From Microbacterium sp. HD4P20 (GTDB lineage: Bacteria > Actinomycetota > Actinomycetes > Actinomycetales > Microbacteriaceae), in the NCBI RefSeq assembly GCF_019449275.2, contig NZ_JAHZQZ020000012.1:186001-250000 (forward strand): DNA of 64,000 nt. The letters run 5' to 3'. Position 1 is the stretch's first letter. Each line of letters starts with the position of its first letter. Shown here piece after piece: positions 26,829-35,817 of the stretch. Below the pieces are notes generated by a model. That model worked only from the letters and a program-made list of their open reading frames with translations. It was not told the origin of the DNA and made no database searches. The position numbers and the translations under genes are program-made.

Positions 26829-27751
26829 CGAACCTCGAAACCCGCACCATCGTGACCGGCCGTCCTGCCCCGGCCAGACGCCGCGCACCGCGCCGCTACG
26901 TTCCCCAGAAGCGCCGCAGCATCCTGCTCACCGTGCTCCTGTGGATCTGCGTCGCGTACTTCGTCCTGCCGTTGTGGTGGCTGCTGGTCGCATCCACGAA
27001 AGACACCTCGGCACTGTTCTCGACGTTCGGGCTGTGGTTCGGCGGTGAGTTCTCGCTGTGGGACAACCTCGTCGAGCTCTTCACGGTGCGCGGGGGCCTC
27101 TTCGCACGATGGATGCTGAACACGATCGTCTACGCCGTCTCGGCCGCGATCGGCGCCACACTCCTGTCGGCGATGGCCGGCTACGCCTTCGCGAAATACG
27201 ACTTCCCAGGGCGCAAAGGTCTGTTCAGCGTGACGCTCGGGGCGATCATGATCCCGCTGACGGCGCTCGCGCTGCCGACCTACCTGCTGTTCGCACGCGC
27301 CGGTCTCACCGACACCCCGTGGGCGATCATCATCCCCTCGCTCGTCAGCCCGTTCGGGGTCTACCTCATGCGGGTCTATGCGGCGGATGCCATTCCCGAC
27401 AGCCTCATCGAGGCGGCACGCGTCGACGGTGCGGGGGAGTTCCGGATCTTCTGGCAGGTGGGCCTCCGCCTGCTCGGGCCCGGCCTGGTCACGGTGTTCC
27501 TCTTCGCCCTCGTGGGCACCTGGAACAACTACTTCCTTCCCCTCATCATGCTCAACACGTCCGAGCTCTACCCGATCACGGTTGGCCTGGCCCAGCTGCA
27601 GGCCGCGGCGTCGGCGGGCGGAGGTTCGCAGGCGGTGTTCTCGACAGTCATCACGGGGGCGTTCGTGTCGATCCTGCCGCTCGTCATCGCGTTCCTGTTC
27701 CTGCAGCGGTACTGGCAGTCAGGCCTGGGCACCGGCGGCGTGAAGGGATGA
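26825..27751 (+). CDS. Carbohydrate ABC transporter permease (MalG type)
   Basis: 308 residues. A basic N-terminal arm, six helices, and the EAA loop SLIEAARVDGAGEFRIFWQV (about 195-214). It ends with LGTGGVKG, the usual MalG-type C-terminus. Last gene of the GH42-importer unit; a LacI gene follows after 79 bp with its own promoter signature. Confidence 0.9.
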   Translation: MTNLETRTIVTGRPAPARRRAPRRYVPQKRRSILLTVLLWICVAYFVLPLWWLLVASTKDTSALFSTFGLWFGGEFSLWDNLVELFTVRGGLFARWMLNTIVYAVSAAIGATLLSAMAGYAFAKYDFPGRKGLFSVTLGAIMIPLTALALPTYLLFARAGLTDTPWAIIIPSLVSPFGVYLMRVYAADAIPDSLIEAARVDGAGEFRIFWQVGLRLLGPGLVTVFLFALVGTWNNYFLPLIMLNTSELYPITVGLAQLQAAASAGGGSQAVFSTVITGAFVSILPLVIAFLFLQRYWQSGLGTGGVKG

Positions 27752-27830
27752 CAGGCGGATGCCGGTGCCCGGTGGCCCCGAGACGGCCCCGTCACTCCGT
27801 CGGGGTTCGCCCGGGGCTAGCCTGAACGTC

Positions 27831-28829
27831 ATGCCCGAGCCTGCCATGCCACGACCGCGCGCCGGGATGCGTGAGGTCGCGGCGCGAGCCGGCGTCTCGA
27901 CGCAGACTGTGTCGCGTGTCATCAACGACCATCCCCACATCCGCCCCGAGACGCGCAACCGCGTGCTCGACGCGATGGCCGACCTCGGGTACCGGGTGAA
28001 CAATGCCGCACGCACTCTCGGCACGCGCACGAGCCGCACGCTGGGCGTCATCGCCTCGGACGCCACGCTCTACGGCCCATCGGTCGGCATCGCGGCGCTC
28101 GAGACCTCCGCACGCGAGGCCGGGCGGTGGATTGCGACGGCGTACGCGGATGCCTCATCCGAGGCATCCGTCCGCGAAGCCGCCGACCGGCTGCTCGGGC
28201 AGGGGGTCGACGGCCTCATCGTGCTGGCGCCCCACGCCACCACGCTCGCTGCGCTGCTGGACGCGCGATTGGGTGTGGTGATCACGGCGCTGCACGCTGA
28301 TACCGGTGCGACTCGGCAGGAGGAGGGTGCTTCGCTGGCGGTCGACCATTTGGTCTCGCTCGGTCACCGCCGGATCGCGCGTGTCGTGGGGCCGGGCGAC
28401 TGGCTCGAGGCGCGTTGGCGCGACGCGGGTGGGGCACGCGCCCTGGCGGCCGCGGGTCTTGAACCGGGCGTGCGGTGGAGTGGTGACTGGACGGCCGCCT
28501 CAGGCGCTGATCTGGCCGCCGAAGTCGCCGCGGCCGTGCGATCAGTCGACGGCCCGACGGCCATCGCCGCAGCGAACGATCAGATGGCTCTGGGACTGAT
28601 CGCGGGGTTGCGGGCGGCCGGTCTCGACGTGCCTGGAGACGTGAGCATCGCCGGCTTCGACGACAACCCTGATGCCGCTTTCTACCACCCGGCGCTCACG
28701 ACCGTCGGTCTCGATCTGGCCGGTGAGGCGCGACGCGCCGTCGCTGCGGTGCTTGGTGGGGACAGTGTCGATCCAGCTCCGCCTGTCCTTGTAGCTCGCG
28801 CCTCGACGGCCCCGCCGCGGGGCATCTGA
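27831..28829 (+). CDS. LacI family regulator downstream of the GH42 operon
   Basis: 332 residues from the ATG at 27831. TAGCCT ends seven bases before it and there is no Shine-Dalgarno, so a leaderless transcript is likely. HTH at about 12-32 (MREVAARAGVSTQTVSRVIN), then a sensor domain with GLIVLAPHATTLAAL, IAAANDQMALGLI and IAGFDDNPDAAF. Two LacI genes thus flank the GH42 operon. Which one binds its operators, and which perhaps serves araDBA, cannot be told from sequence. Confidence 0.88.
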   Translation: MPEPAMPRPRAGMREVAARAGVSTQTVSRVINDHPHIRPETRNRVLDAMADLGYRVNNAARTLGTRTSRTLGVIASDATLYGPSVGIAALETSAREAGRWIATAYADASSEASVREAADRLLGQGVDGLIVLAPHATTLAALLDARLGVVITALHADTGATRQEEGASLAVDHLVSLGHRRIARVVGPGDWLEARWRDAGGARALAAAGLEPGVRWSGDWTAASGADLAAEVAAAVRSVDGPTAIAAANDQMALGLIAGLRAAGLDVPGDVSIAGFDDNPDAAFYHPALTTVGLDLAGEARRAVAAVLGGDSVDPAPPVLVARASTAPPRGI

Positions 28830-28839
28830 CGTCCCGGGT

Positions 28840-29859
28840 TCAGGCCGCCGATCGCTCGTGGGCGGCCCGACGGCGCAACGGTGCCGAGACGATGGGCGGG
28901 GTGTTGTACTCCTGGTCCATCCGGCCCACGCCGGTCCCGGGCGGCACGATCGCGTCGATCCGATCGAGCACGTCGTCAGAAAGGCGGATCTCGGCGGCCG
29001 CGAGCAGGTCGTTCAGCTGCTCGATCGTGCGCGGGCCGATGAGTGCCGCCGTCACGCCCGGGTGGGCGATCACGAAGGCAAGCGCCATGTGAGTGAGCGA
29101 CATCCCCGCCTCCTCGGCGAGGGGGATGAACTCTTCGACGGCGTCGATGCGCCGCTCGTCCCGCAGGGCCGCGAACATCCCGCTACGACGCAGGTCCGAT
29201 GGCTTCCCGCGGCGCATGCGACCGGTGAGCATGCCGCTCGCGAGCGGGCTCCAGATCACCGTGCCCATGCCGTACCGCTGGGCGACGGGCAGAACCTCGC
29301 GCTCGATCGTGCGGTCGAGCAGCGAGTAGTGCGGCTGCTCGGTGCGGAAGCGTTCCAGGCCGCGACGTTCGGCGACCCATTGTGCCTCGACGATCTCGGA
29401 GGCGGGCATGTCGGACGAGCCGATCGCGCGCACCTTGCCGCTGTGCACGAGGTCTGTGAGCGCCGACAGGGTGTCTTCGATGTCGGTCTCGGGGTCGGGG
29501 CGATGCATCTGGTAGAGGTCGAGGTGGTCGGTCTGCAGCCGCCGCAGTGAGTTCTCGACCGCGGTGACGATCCAACGACGGGAGCCCCCCTGATGGTTGA
29601 CATCGTCGCCGATCGGCCGCGCGAACTTCGAGGCCAGCACGATCTCGTCGCGTCGTCCCTTCAGCGCACGGCCCAGCATCTCCTCCGAATCGCCATAGGC
29701 GTCGGCGGTGTCGATGAGGTTGACGCCGGCATCCAGGGAACGTGAGACCATCCGGTTCACCTCCTGCTGGTCACCATTGCCGAACGAGCTGAACATCATC
29801 GCACCGAGCGCGAAGGGCGATACGCGGATGCCGGAGCGGCCGAGCGGGCGGTAGTGCAT
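28840..29859 (-). CDS. Aldo/keto reductase
   Basis: 339 residues, TIM-barrel NADPH-dependent oxidoreductase. The catalytic set is visible: Asp and Tyr in IDTADAYGDSEEML, Lys in VLASKF, and His in YQMHRPD. The NADPH site near the end is ALIGPRTIEQL. GGAGG precedes the ATG. It is divergent from a TetR gene with operator-like repeats between them, so it is probably TetR-controlled. Physiological substrate unknown. Confidence 0.9.
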   Translation of the reverse strand: MHYRPLGRSGIRVSPFALGAMMFSSFGNGDQQEVNRMVSRSLDAGVNLIDTADAYGDSEEMLGRALKGRRDEIVLASKFARPIGDDVNHQGGSRRWIVTAVENSLRRLQTDHLDLYQMHRPDPETDIEDTLSALTDLVHSGKVRAIGSSDMPASEIVEAQWVAERRGLERFRTEQPHYSLLDRTIEREVLPVAQRYGMGTVIWSPLASGMLTGRMRRGKPSDLRRSGMFAALRDERRIDAVEEFIPLAEEAGMSLTHMALAFVIAHPGVTAALIGPRTIEQLNDLLAAAEIRLSDDVLDRIDAIVPPGTGVGRMDQEYNTPPIVSAPLRRRAAHERSAA

Positions 29860-29908
29860 GATTCCTCCAGAGGTGTTGCTGTGGTCGAGTGCGTATGTTG
29901 GTCGTAAA

Positions 29909-29946
29909 CGGAACAGCCGTCCGCAACTATACGGAACGCCGTTCCG
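29909..29946. promoter_or_regulatory. TetR-type operators between aldo/keto reductase and tetR
   Basis: A perfect palindrome CGGAACG-C-CGTTCCG occupies 29932-29946, and an imperfect copy (CGGAACAGCCGTCCG) occupies 29909-29923, 23 bp upstream. Both lie in the 108-bp divergent region. Paired 15-bp sites of this kind suit cooperative binding by two TetR dimers. Confidence 0.7.
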
Positions 29947-29967
29947 ATTGTCACGCTGGAGATGAGA

Positions 29968-30579
29968 ATGGATGCTCAGAACGTCCCGGAGGACGTCGGC
30001 CGACGCAAACGCGCGGACGCCGTGCGCAACGCCGAGACAGTGCTCGAGGCGGCGAAGGCGGCGTTCGCAGAGTCAGGGGTCGACGCGTCGATGCGCGACA
30101 TCGCGGCCCGGGCGGGGGTCGGCGTCGGAACGATCTACCGCAACTATCCCCAGCGCTCCGACTTGATCATCGCCGTCTTCCGTCGTGAGCTCGATGCGAC
30201 GGCCGCGGAGGCGGACCGGCTGTCAGCGGAGCATCCGCCCGCGGAGGCGCTCCGGCTGTGGGCGCAGAGTCTGGCCCGCTTCATCGCGACCAAGCGCGGA
30301 TTCGCGAGCGCCCTCCACTCCGGCGACCCCGCATACCAGCCTCTTCCGGCGCAATTCCTGGGGGCGCTCGCACCACGAGTTCAGAGGATCCTGGACGCCG
30401 GCGCGGCCCAGGGAACCATTCGCCGTGATGTCCGCGCCGAGGACCTCATCAACGCGCTCAGCCGACTCGCCGATGGTCATCCCGCGCAGCCGGGTCAGCC
30501 CGTCAACCCGATGATGGACGTGCTCCTGGACGGGTTGGTCATTCGATCGCCGGGAGCCGTGGGCCACGAAGAAAGCTGA
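29968..30579 (+). CDS. TetR family regulator
   Basis: 203 residues from the ATG at 29968, which has GGAG six bases upstream; the ATG at 29962 is too close to it. The HTH is at about 25-60 (MRDIAARAGVGVGTIYRNYP). The C-terminal domain is a TetR_C type ligand pocket. It is divergent from the aldo/keto reductase and likely represses it and itself through the CGGAAC palindromes. Confidence 0.9.
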   Translation: MDAQNVPEDVGRRKRADAVRNAETVLEAAKAAFAESGVDASMRDIAARAGVGVGTIYRNYPQRSDLIIAVFRRELDATAAEADRLSAEHPPAEALRLWAQSLARFIATKRGFASALHSGDPAYQPLPAQFLGALAPRVQRILDAGAAQGTIRRDVRAEDLINALSRLADGHPAQPGQPVNPMMDVLLDGLVIRSPGAVGHEES

Positions 30580-30599
30580 GACGGATGGCGAGTCGGCTC

Positions 30600-30613
30600 T
30601 GTTACCGGTAACA
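30600..30613. promoter_or_regulatory. LacI-type operator upstream of araDBA
   Basis: TGTTACCGGTAACA is a perfect 14-bp palindrome with central CG, 61 bp before the araD start; a further half-site (TGTTACG) follows immediately. It matches the GH42 site 1 (TGTTATCGGCAACA) as the consensus TGTTAYCGGYAACA. No regulator gene adjoins araDBA, so control by one of the LacI proteins near the GH42 operon is likely. Confidence 0.75.
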
Positions 30614-30673
30614 TTGTTACGATCGCGCGTCGAGATGCCGACCGCAAGCCCGCGAAACCGATGGAGGACCTTC

Positions 30674-31402
30674 GTGACCAGCCAGGAATCGGCGACCCCG
30701 ACCTTCGAACCCGAGGTCGAGGCATCCATCGCCGCCACACGCGCCGAGGTCGCACAGCTGCACGGCGAGCTCGTGCGCTACGGCCTCGTGGTGTGGACCG
30801 GCGGCAACGTCTCGGGGCGAGTGCCCGGCGCCGACCTGTTCGTCATCAAGCCGAGCGGCGTCAGCTACGACGATCTGGCGCCCGAGAACATGATCCTGTG
30901 CGACCTGGACGGCAATGCGATCCCCGGTACGCCGGGCAGTGAGCGCAGCCCGTCGAGCGACACCGCCGCCCACGCGTACGTCTACCGGCACATGCCCGAC
31001 ATCGGCGGCGTCGTGCACACCCACTCGACGTTCGCGGTGGCGTGGGCCGCACGCGGCGAAGAGATCCCGTGCGTGATCACGGCCATGGCCGACGAGTTCG
31101 GCGGCCCGATCCCCGTCGGGCCTTTCGCGATCATCGGCGACGACTCGATCGGACGCGGCATCGTCGAGACCCTCCGCGGCCACCGGTCGCGCGCGGTGCT
31201 GATGCAGAATCACGGCCCGTTCACGATCGGGGTCTCGGCGAAGGATGCGGTGAAGGCCGCCGTCATGGTCGAGGACGTCGCGCGCACGGTGCACTACGCA
31301 CGCGAGGCCGGCCCGCTGATCCCCATCCCACAGGAGGCGGTCGACCGGCTCTTCGACCGGTACCAGAACGTCTACGGACAGAGCGGAGACGAGCGGCGAT
31401 GA
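30674..31402 (+). CDS. araD: L-ribulose-5-phosphate 4-epimerase
   Basis: 242 residues from GTG 30674, which has GGAGG six bases upstream. Class II aldolase/AraD fold. The metal site is visible as H115 and H117 (VVHTHSTF) and H180 (LMQNHGPF); the phosphate-binding stretch is TGGNVSGR with KPSGVSYDDL after it. It converts L-ribulose 5-phosphate to D-xylulose 5-phosphate, the last step of L-arabinose catabolism. First gene of the araD-araB-araA group; its stop overlaps the kinase start (ATGA). Confidence 0.92.
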   Translation: MTSQESATPTFEPEVEASIAATRAEVAQLHGELVRYGLVVWTGGNVSGRVPGADLFVIKPSGVSYDDLAPENMILCDLDGNAIPGTPGSERSPSSDTAAHAYVYRHMPDIGGVVHTHSTFAVAWAARGEEIPCVITAMADEFGGPIPVGPFAIIGDDSIGRGIVETLRGHRSRAVLMQNHGPFTIGVSAKDAVKAAVMVEDVARTVHYAREAGPLIPIPQEAVDRLFDRYQNVYGQSGDERR

Positions 31403-33015
31403 GCGCAATGGCTCAGGATGCCGCCGCCCAGGCGATCCGAGACGGCCGCACCGCGCTCGGGATCGAGCTCGGGTCGACGCGCATCAAGGCGTGCCTGATC
31501 TCGGCCGACGACCCCACCCAGGTGCTGGCGGTGGGGTCGTACGCGTGGGAGAACGTCTTCGAGGACCGTATGTGGACGTACGCGCTCGAGGACGTGTGGT
31601 CGGGTCTCCAGGCTGCATATGCCGGACTGCTCGCCGACGCCGAGGCACGCCACGGCGTGCGGCCCGAGACGTACGGCGCGATCGGCGTCTCGGCGATGAT
31701 GCACGGCTACCTCGCCTTCGACGAAGCCGATGACCTCCTCGTCCCGTTCCGCACGTGGCGCAACACCACGACCGGGCTCGCGGCCGCCGAGCTCACCGAG
31801 GCGTTCGGCGTCAACATCCCGCTGCGGTGGTCGATCGCGCACCTGCACCAGGCCGTGCTCGACCAGGAACCCCATGTGCCGGAGGTTCGCTTCTTCACCA
31901 CTCTCGCCGGCTACGTGCACTTCGGGCTCACGGGTCGGCGCGTGCTCGGCGTCGGCGACGCGTCGGGCATGTTCCCGATCGATTCGGCGACCGGCGGCTA
32001 CGACGCGGATCTCATCGCACGCTACGACCGGCTCGCCGCTGGGCGCCTGCACGGCTCGAGTGTCACCGGCCTGCTTCCCGAGGTGCTCGCCGCGGGTGAG
32101 CCGGCCGGCGAGCTGACGGTCGAGGGCGCTGCTCTGCTCGACCCGACCGGAGCACTGCGCCCCGGCATCCCGTTGTGTCCTCCGGAAGGGGATGCCGGGA
32201 CGGGCATGGTCGCGACCAATGCCGTGGCCCCGCGAACCGGGAACGTGAGCGCCGGCACGAGCATCTTCGCGATGGTCGTGCTCGAAGGGCCTCTCAAGGA
32301 GGTGCACCACGAACTCGACCTGGTCACGACCCCCGCGGGGGATCCCGTCGCGATGGTGCACTGCAACAACGGTGCGAGCGAACTCGCGGCGTGGGCCGGC
32401 ATGTTCTCGCGATTCGCCGCGGCGGCAGGCACACCCCTCGACGACGACGCCGTGTACGAGACGTTGTTCCGCGAGGCGCTGGCCGGCGACGCCGATGCCG
32501 GCGGCCTGCTGGCCTACAACCACCTCGCGGGCGAGCCCATCGCCGGGCTGACCGAGGGTCGCCCGCTGTTCGTGCGAACCCCTGACAGCCGTTTCACACT
32601 CGCCAATGCCATGCGCGCACAGCTGTACGGCGTCTTCGGCACCCTCGCGCTCGGCATGCGCGTGCTCGAAGACGAAGGGGTCGGCCTTGACCGCATGTTC
32701 GCCCACGGCGGCATGTTCCGCACCGCCGGCGTCGCTCAGCGCTTCCTCGCGGGTGCGCTCGTCGCGCCCGTGTCGGTCGGCGACACCGCCGCCGAGGGCG
32801 GGGCCTGGGGCATCGCGGTGCTCGCAGCCTTCGCCGAAGCCGCGAACCAGGCATCCGGAATCACGCTCTCGTCCTACCTCGACGACCGCGTCTTCGCGCA
32901 CGCGCCGATCGACACGGTCGATCCCGATCCGGCCGACGTCGCCGGCTTCGCCTCGTACCTCGACCGCTACCGCGCCGGTCTCGCCATCGAAGCCGCCGCC
33001 GTGGCCGCCCTCTGA
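31399..33015 (+). CDS. araB: FGGY carbohydrate kinase, probable L-ribulokinase
   Basis: 538 residues, two actin-like ATPase domains. The phosphate loop is GIELGSTRIKACLI (about 20-33); NVSAGTSIFAMVVLEG and GGMFRTAGVAQRFLA are the C-terminal nucleotide-binding parts. The architecture is FGGY but it is closer in pattern to xylulokinase-like members than to E. coli AraB. The assignment as the ribulokinase rests on its place between araD and araA. Its ATG overlaps the araD stop. Confidence 0.85.
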   Translation: MSAMAQDAAAQAIRDGRTALGIELGSTRIKACLISADDPTQVLAVGSYAWENVFEDRMWTYALEDVWSGLQAAYAGLLADAEARHGVRPETYGAIGVSAMMHGYLAFDEADDLLVPFRTWRNTTTGLAAAELTEAFGVNIPLRWSIAHLHQAVLDQEPHVPEVRFFTTLAGYVHFGLTGRRVLGVGDASGMFPIDSATGGYDADLIARYDRLAAGRLHGSSVTGLLPEVLAAGEPAGELTVEGAALLDPTGALRPGIPLCPPEGDAGTGMVATNAVAPRTGNVSAGTSIFAMVVLEGPLKEVHHELDLVTTPAGDPVAMVHCNNGASELAAWAGMFSRFAAAAGTPLDDDAVYETLFREALAGDADAGGLLAYNHLAGEPIAGLTEGRPLFVRTPDSRFTLANAMRAQLYGVFGTLALGMRVLEDEGVGLDRMFAHGGMFRTAGVAQRFLAGALVAPVSVGDTAAEGGAWGIAVLAAFAEAANQASGITLSSYLDDRVFAHAPIDTVDPDPADVAGFASYLDRYRAGLAIEAAAVAAL

Positions 33016-33041
33016 CCGACCGTGTCCCGATTTCCCGCGCT

Positions 33042-33095
33042 CATGTCCCACTTTCTGCCGGTAGAGGCCTCTCTGCCGAACGAAAGTGGGACATG
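33042..33095. repeat. Inverted repeat with 14-bp arms between araB and araA
   Basis: CATGTCCCACTTTC (33042-33055) is exactly complementary to GAAAGTGGGACATG (33082-33095). The 26-nt loop itself holds the 10-bp palindrome AGAGGCCTCT (33063-33072). It fills almost the whole gap between the two genes. It could act as an intra-operon RNA hairpin or be a REP-like dispersed element. Confidence 0.7.
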
Positions 33096-33129
33096 GATGC
33101 CGCGGACCCACTGACCTGAAGGAACTCCG

Positions 33130-34641
33130 ATGACCCGCACGCCCCTTTCCACCTCGCTCGACTCGTATGAGGTCTGGTTCGTCACCGGCAGCCAGAACCT
33201 CTATGGGGAAGAGACCCTCCGCCAGGTCGCCGAGCAGTCTCAGCAGGTCGTCGCCGGCCTCGAGAGCCTGCCGGTCAACGTCGTATGGAAGCCGGTGCTC
33301 AAGGACTCCGACTCCATCCGCAAGCTGGCGCTCGAGGTCAACGCGCGCGACGACGTGATCGGCGTCATCGCCTGGATGCACACCTTCAGCCCGGCCAAGA
33401 TGTGGATCGCGGGCCTGGACGCGCTGCAGAAGCCGCTCCTGCACCTGCACACGCAGGCCAACGTCGAGCTGCCCTGGGCCGACATCGACTTCGACTTCAT
33501 GAACCTCAACCAGGCCGCGCACGGCGACCGCGAGTTCGGCTACATCCAGACGCGCCTCGGCGTCGCGCGCAAGACCGTCGTCGGCCACGTGTCGAACCCG
33601 TCGGTACGACAGCAGGTCGAGGACTGGCAGCGCGCGGCCGCCGGGTGGACGGCCGCGCGCACGCTCAAGCTCGCGCGCTTCGGTGACAACATGCGCTACG
33701 TCGCGGTGACCGAGGGTGACAAGACCGAGGCCGAACTGCGGTTCGGCGTGCAGGTGAACACGTGGGGCGTGAACGAGCTGGTGGAGGCGGTGGATGCCGC
33801 GTCCGACGCTGAGATCGACGCCCTGGTCGCGGTGTACCTCGAGTCGTACGACGTCGTGCCCGAGCTCCTGCCCGGCGGCGAGCGGCACCAGTCCCTGCGC
33901 GACGGTGCGGCGATCGAGCTCGGCCTGCGATCATTCCTCGAGGAGGGCGGCTTCGGCGCTTTCACCACCTCGTTCGAGGACCTGGGCGCGCTGAAGCAGC
34001 TGCCCGGGCTCGCGGTGCAGCGGCTCATGGCCGACGGCTACGGCTTCGGTGCGGAGGGGGACTGGAAGACCGCGATCCTCGTCCGGGTCGCCAACGTCAT
34101 GGGCGCGGGCCTGCCGGGCGGCGCGAGTCTCATGGAGGATTACACGTACGACCTCGTGCCCGGCTCGGAGCGCATCCTCGGCGCCCACATGCTCGAAGTG
34201 TCGCCGTCGCTGACCACGGCGAAGCCACGGCTGGAGGTGCACGCGCTGGGCATCGGCGGCAAGGACGACCCGGTGCGCCTGGTCTTCACAGCCGACCCGG
34301 GACCTGCCCTCGTGGTGGCGATGAGCGACATGCGCGACCGGTTCCGCCTGGTCGCCAACGTCGTCGAGAACGTCGACGCGCCCGACCTGCCGAAGCTTCC
34401 GGTGGGCCGTGCCGTATGGGAGCCCGCGCCCGACTTCGCGACCAGCGCCGCGTGCTGGCTTGCTGCGGGCGCCGCCCACCACACGGTCATGACCACCGCT
34501 GTCGGCATCGACGTGTTCCGCGACTTCGCCGAGATCGCGAAGACCGAGCTCGTCGTCATCGACGAAGACACCACGGTCCGCGGCTTCCAGCGCGAGCTGC
34601 GCTGGAACCAGGCCTACTACCGCCTGGCACAGGGCCTCTAG
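33130..34641 (+). CDS. araA: L-arabinose isomerase
   Basis: 503 residues, usual length for the family. Opens with the conserved [14 protein letters not shown]. The manganese-binding residues line up with those of the E. coli enzyme: E309 (GAEGDWK), E336 (SLMEDYTY), H353 (LGAHMLEV) and H450 or H451 (AAHHTVM). It converts L-arabinose to L-ribulose in the cytoplasm. AAGGA precedes the ATG. It follows the kinase after a 114-bp gap filled by a strong inverted repeat. Confidence 0.96.
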   Translation: MTRTPLSTSLDSYEVWFVTGSQNLYGEETLRQVAEQSQQVVAGLESLPVNVVWKPVLKDSDSIRKLALEVNARDDVIGVIAWMHTFSPAKMWIAGLDALQKPLLHLHTQANVELPWADIDFDFMNLNQAAHGDREFGYIQTRLGVARKTVVGHVSNPSVRQQVEDWQRAAAGWTAARTLKLARFGDNMRYVAVTEGDKTEAELRFGVQVNTWGVNELVEAVDAASDAEIDALVAVYLESYDVVPELLPGGERHQSLRDGAAIELGLRSFLEEGGFGAFTTSFEDLGALKQLPGLAVQRLMADGYGFGAEGDWKTAILVRVANVMGAGLPGGASLMEDYTYDLVPGSERILGAHMLEVSPSLTTAKPRLEVHALGIGGKDDPVRLVFTADPGPALVVAMSDMRDRFRLVANVVENVDAPDLPKLPVGRAVWEPAPDFATSAACWLAAGAAHHTVMTTAVGIDVFRDFAEIAKTELVVIDEDTTVRGFQRELRWNQAYYRLAQGL

Positions 34642-34661
34642 GCCTGCCGCCTCACGGCGCG

Positions 34662-34676
34662 CGGGCCCTGGGCCCG
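34662..34676 (+). terminator. Short GC hairpin after araA
   Basis: CGGGCCC and GGGCCCG flank a single T, 21 bp past the araA stop. It is GC-rich without a T-tract, so it is only a candidate end of the araDBA transcript. A -10-like TAGCCT for the next gene follows around 34727. Confidence 0.35.
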
Positions 34677-34770
34677 AGCGCCTCACGGACGGGCCGCACC
34701 GGCACCGTGAGAGCGATCCCGGTAGCCTGGCCTGCGGCGAACTTCCCGAAACCCACTCAGAGGATCGAAC

Positions 34771-35775
34771 ATGGCTGTAACCCCCGCATCCGGCACTCAG
34801 CACGCCCTCCGGGCCGGCGACTACGAGGCCGTGATCGCGAGCGTCGGTGCGACGCTGCGCTCGCTGACGTATCGCGGACGCGACCTCGTCGTCCCCTTCG
34901 AAGCCGATGAGGTGCGCCCCGCGCACCGCGGCGCGACCCTCGCGCCCTGGCCGAACCGCGTCGTCGACGGCAAGTACTCCTTCGGAGGGCGAGAATTCCA
35001 GCTGGCACTGACCGAGCCGGCCCGCTCGCACGCCCTCCACGGGCTTGCCACCTGGCTCGACTTCGAGGCGATCGACAAGGGCTCCGACCACGTGACCCTC
35101 GCCGCGGTCATCCAGCCCCAGACGGCCTACCCGTGGCGCATCTTCGTGACCGCGCGCTTCGAGCTCGGACCGGATGGGCTCACCCAGTCGGTCACCGCGC
35201 GCAACGACAGCGCCGAACCGGCACCGTGGGGCACCGCTCCGCACCCGTACCTCGTGGCGGGCGAAGGTCGCGTCGACGAGTGGACGCTCGAGCTTCCGGC
35301 AGCCCAAGTGCTGGAGGCCACGCCCGACCGCCTCATCCCCACCGACCTCGTGCCGGTCGACGCGAACGATCCGGAGCGTTTCGATTTCCGTACGGCGCGC
35401 ACCATCGGGTCGGCCGAGATCGACCACGCGTACTCGGGCCTCATCCGCGGCTCGGACGGCATCGCCACGGTACGGCTGACGGATGCCTCCGGCACCGGTG
35501 TCGAGATGTCATGGGATGCCTCGTGCCCGTGGGTGCAGGTCCACACGGCAGACAAGCCCGACCCCGCGCAGAGCCGGCTGGGGCTCGCGGTCGAGCCGAT
35601 GACGTGCGCGCCCGACGCATTCAACGCCGGGTCGTACGACTACGACGCCGGTCTGATCGTGCTCGAGCCGGAGGCCGGGTCGGCGCGCTCGGAGGCTCCG
35701 CGCGACGCGCCGGCGTCGATCGGAGGGGGCGCGGGGACCGTCACCGCCTCCTGGCGTATCGGCGCGATCGTCTGA
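34771..35775 (+). CDS. galM: Aldose 1-epimerase family protein
   Basis: 334 residues, beta-sandwich galactose mutarotase fold. The catalytic residues are visible: His in SHALHG, His in APHPYLVAGEG, and the base Glu in LAVEPMTCAPDAFN. It interconverts alpha and beta anomers of hexoses or pentoses, a sensible companion of sugar uptake and araA. A TAGCCT -10 box ends about 40 bp upstream, so this gene has a leader and its own promoter. Confidence 0.88.
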   Translation: MAVTPASGTQHALRAGDYEAVIASVGATLRSLTYRGRDLVVPFEADEVRPAHRGATLAPWPNRVVDGKYSFGGREFQLALTEPARSHALHGLATWLDFEAIDKGSDHVTLAAVIQPQTAYPWRIFVTARFELGPDGLTQSVTARNDSAEPAPWGTAPHPYLVAGEGRVDEWTLELPAAQVLEATPDRLIPTDLVPVDANDPERFDFRTARTIGSAEIDHAYSGLIRGSDGIATVRLTDASGTGVEMSWDASCPWVQVHTADKPDPAQSRLGLAVEPMTCAPDAFNAGSYDYDAGLIVLEPEAGSARSEAPRDAPASIGGGAGTVTASWRIGAIV

Positions 35776-35817
35776 CACCCGCGCCGGGTCGGCGGCGAAC
35801 GCCGTAGGCTCGGCGGC

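Noticed and set aside
31372..33888. 838-codon open frame on the minus strand opposite the FGGY kinase and araA
   Set aside because: It is the mirror of GC-biased codons of two well-supported genes; the translation is low-complexity (His/Arg/Gly-rich) and shows no domain.
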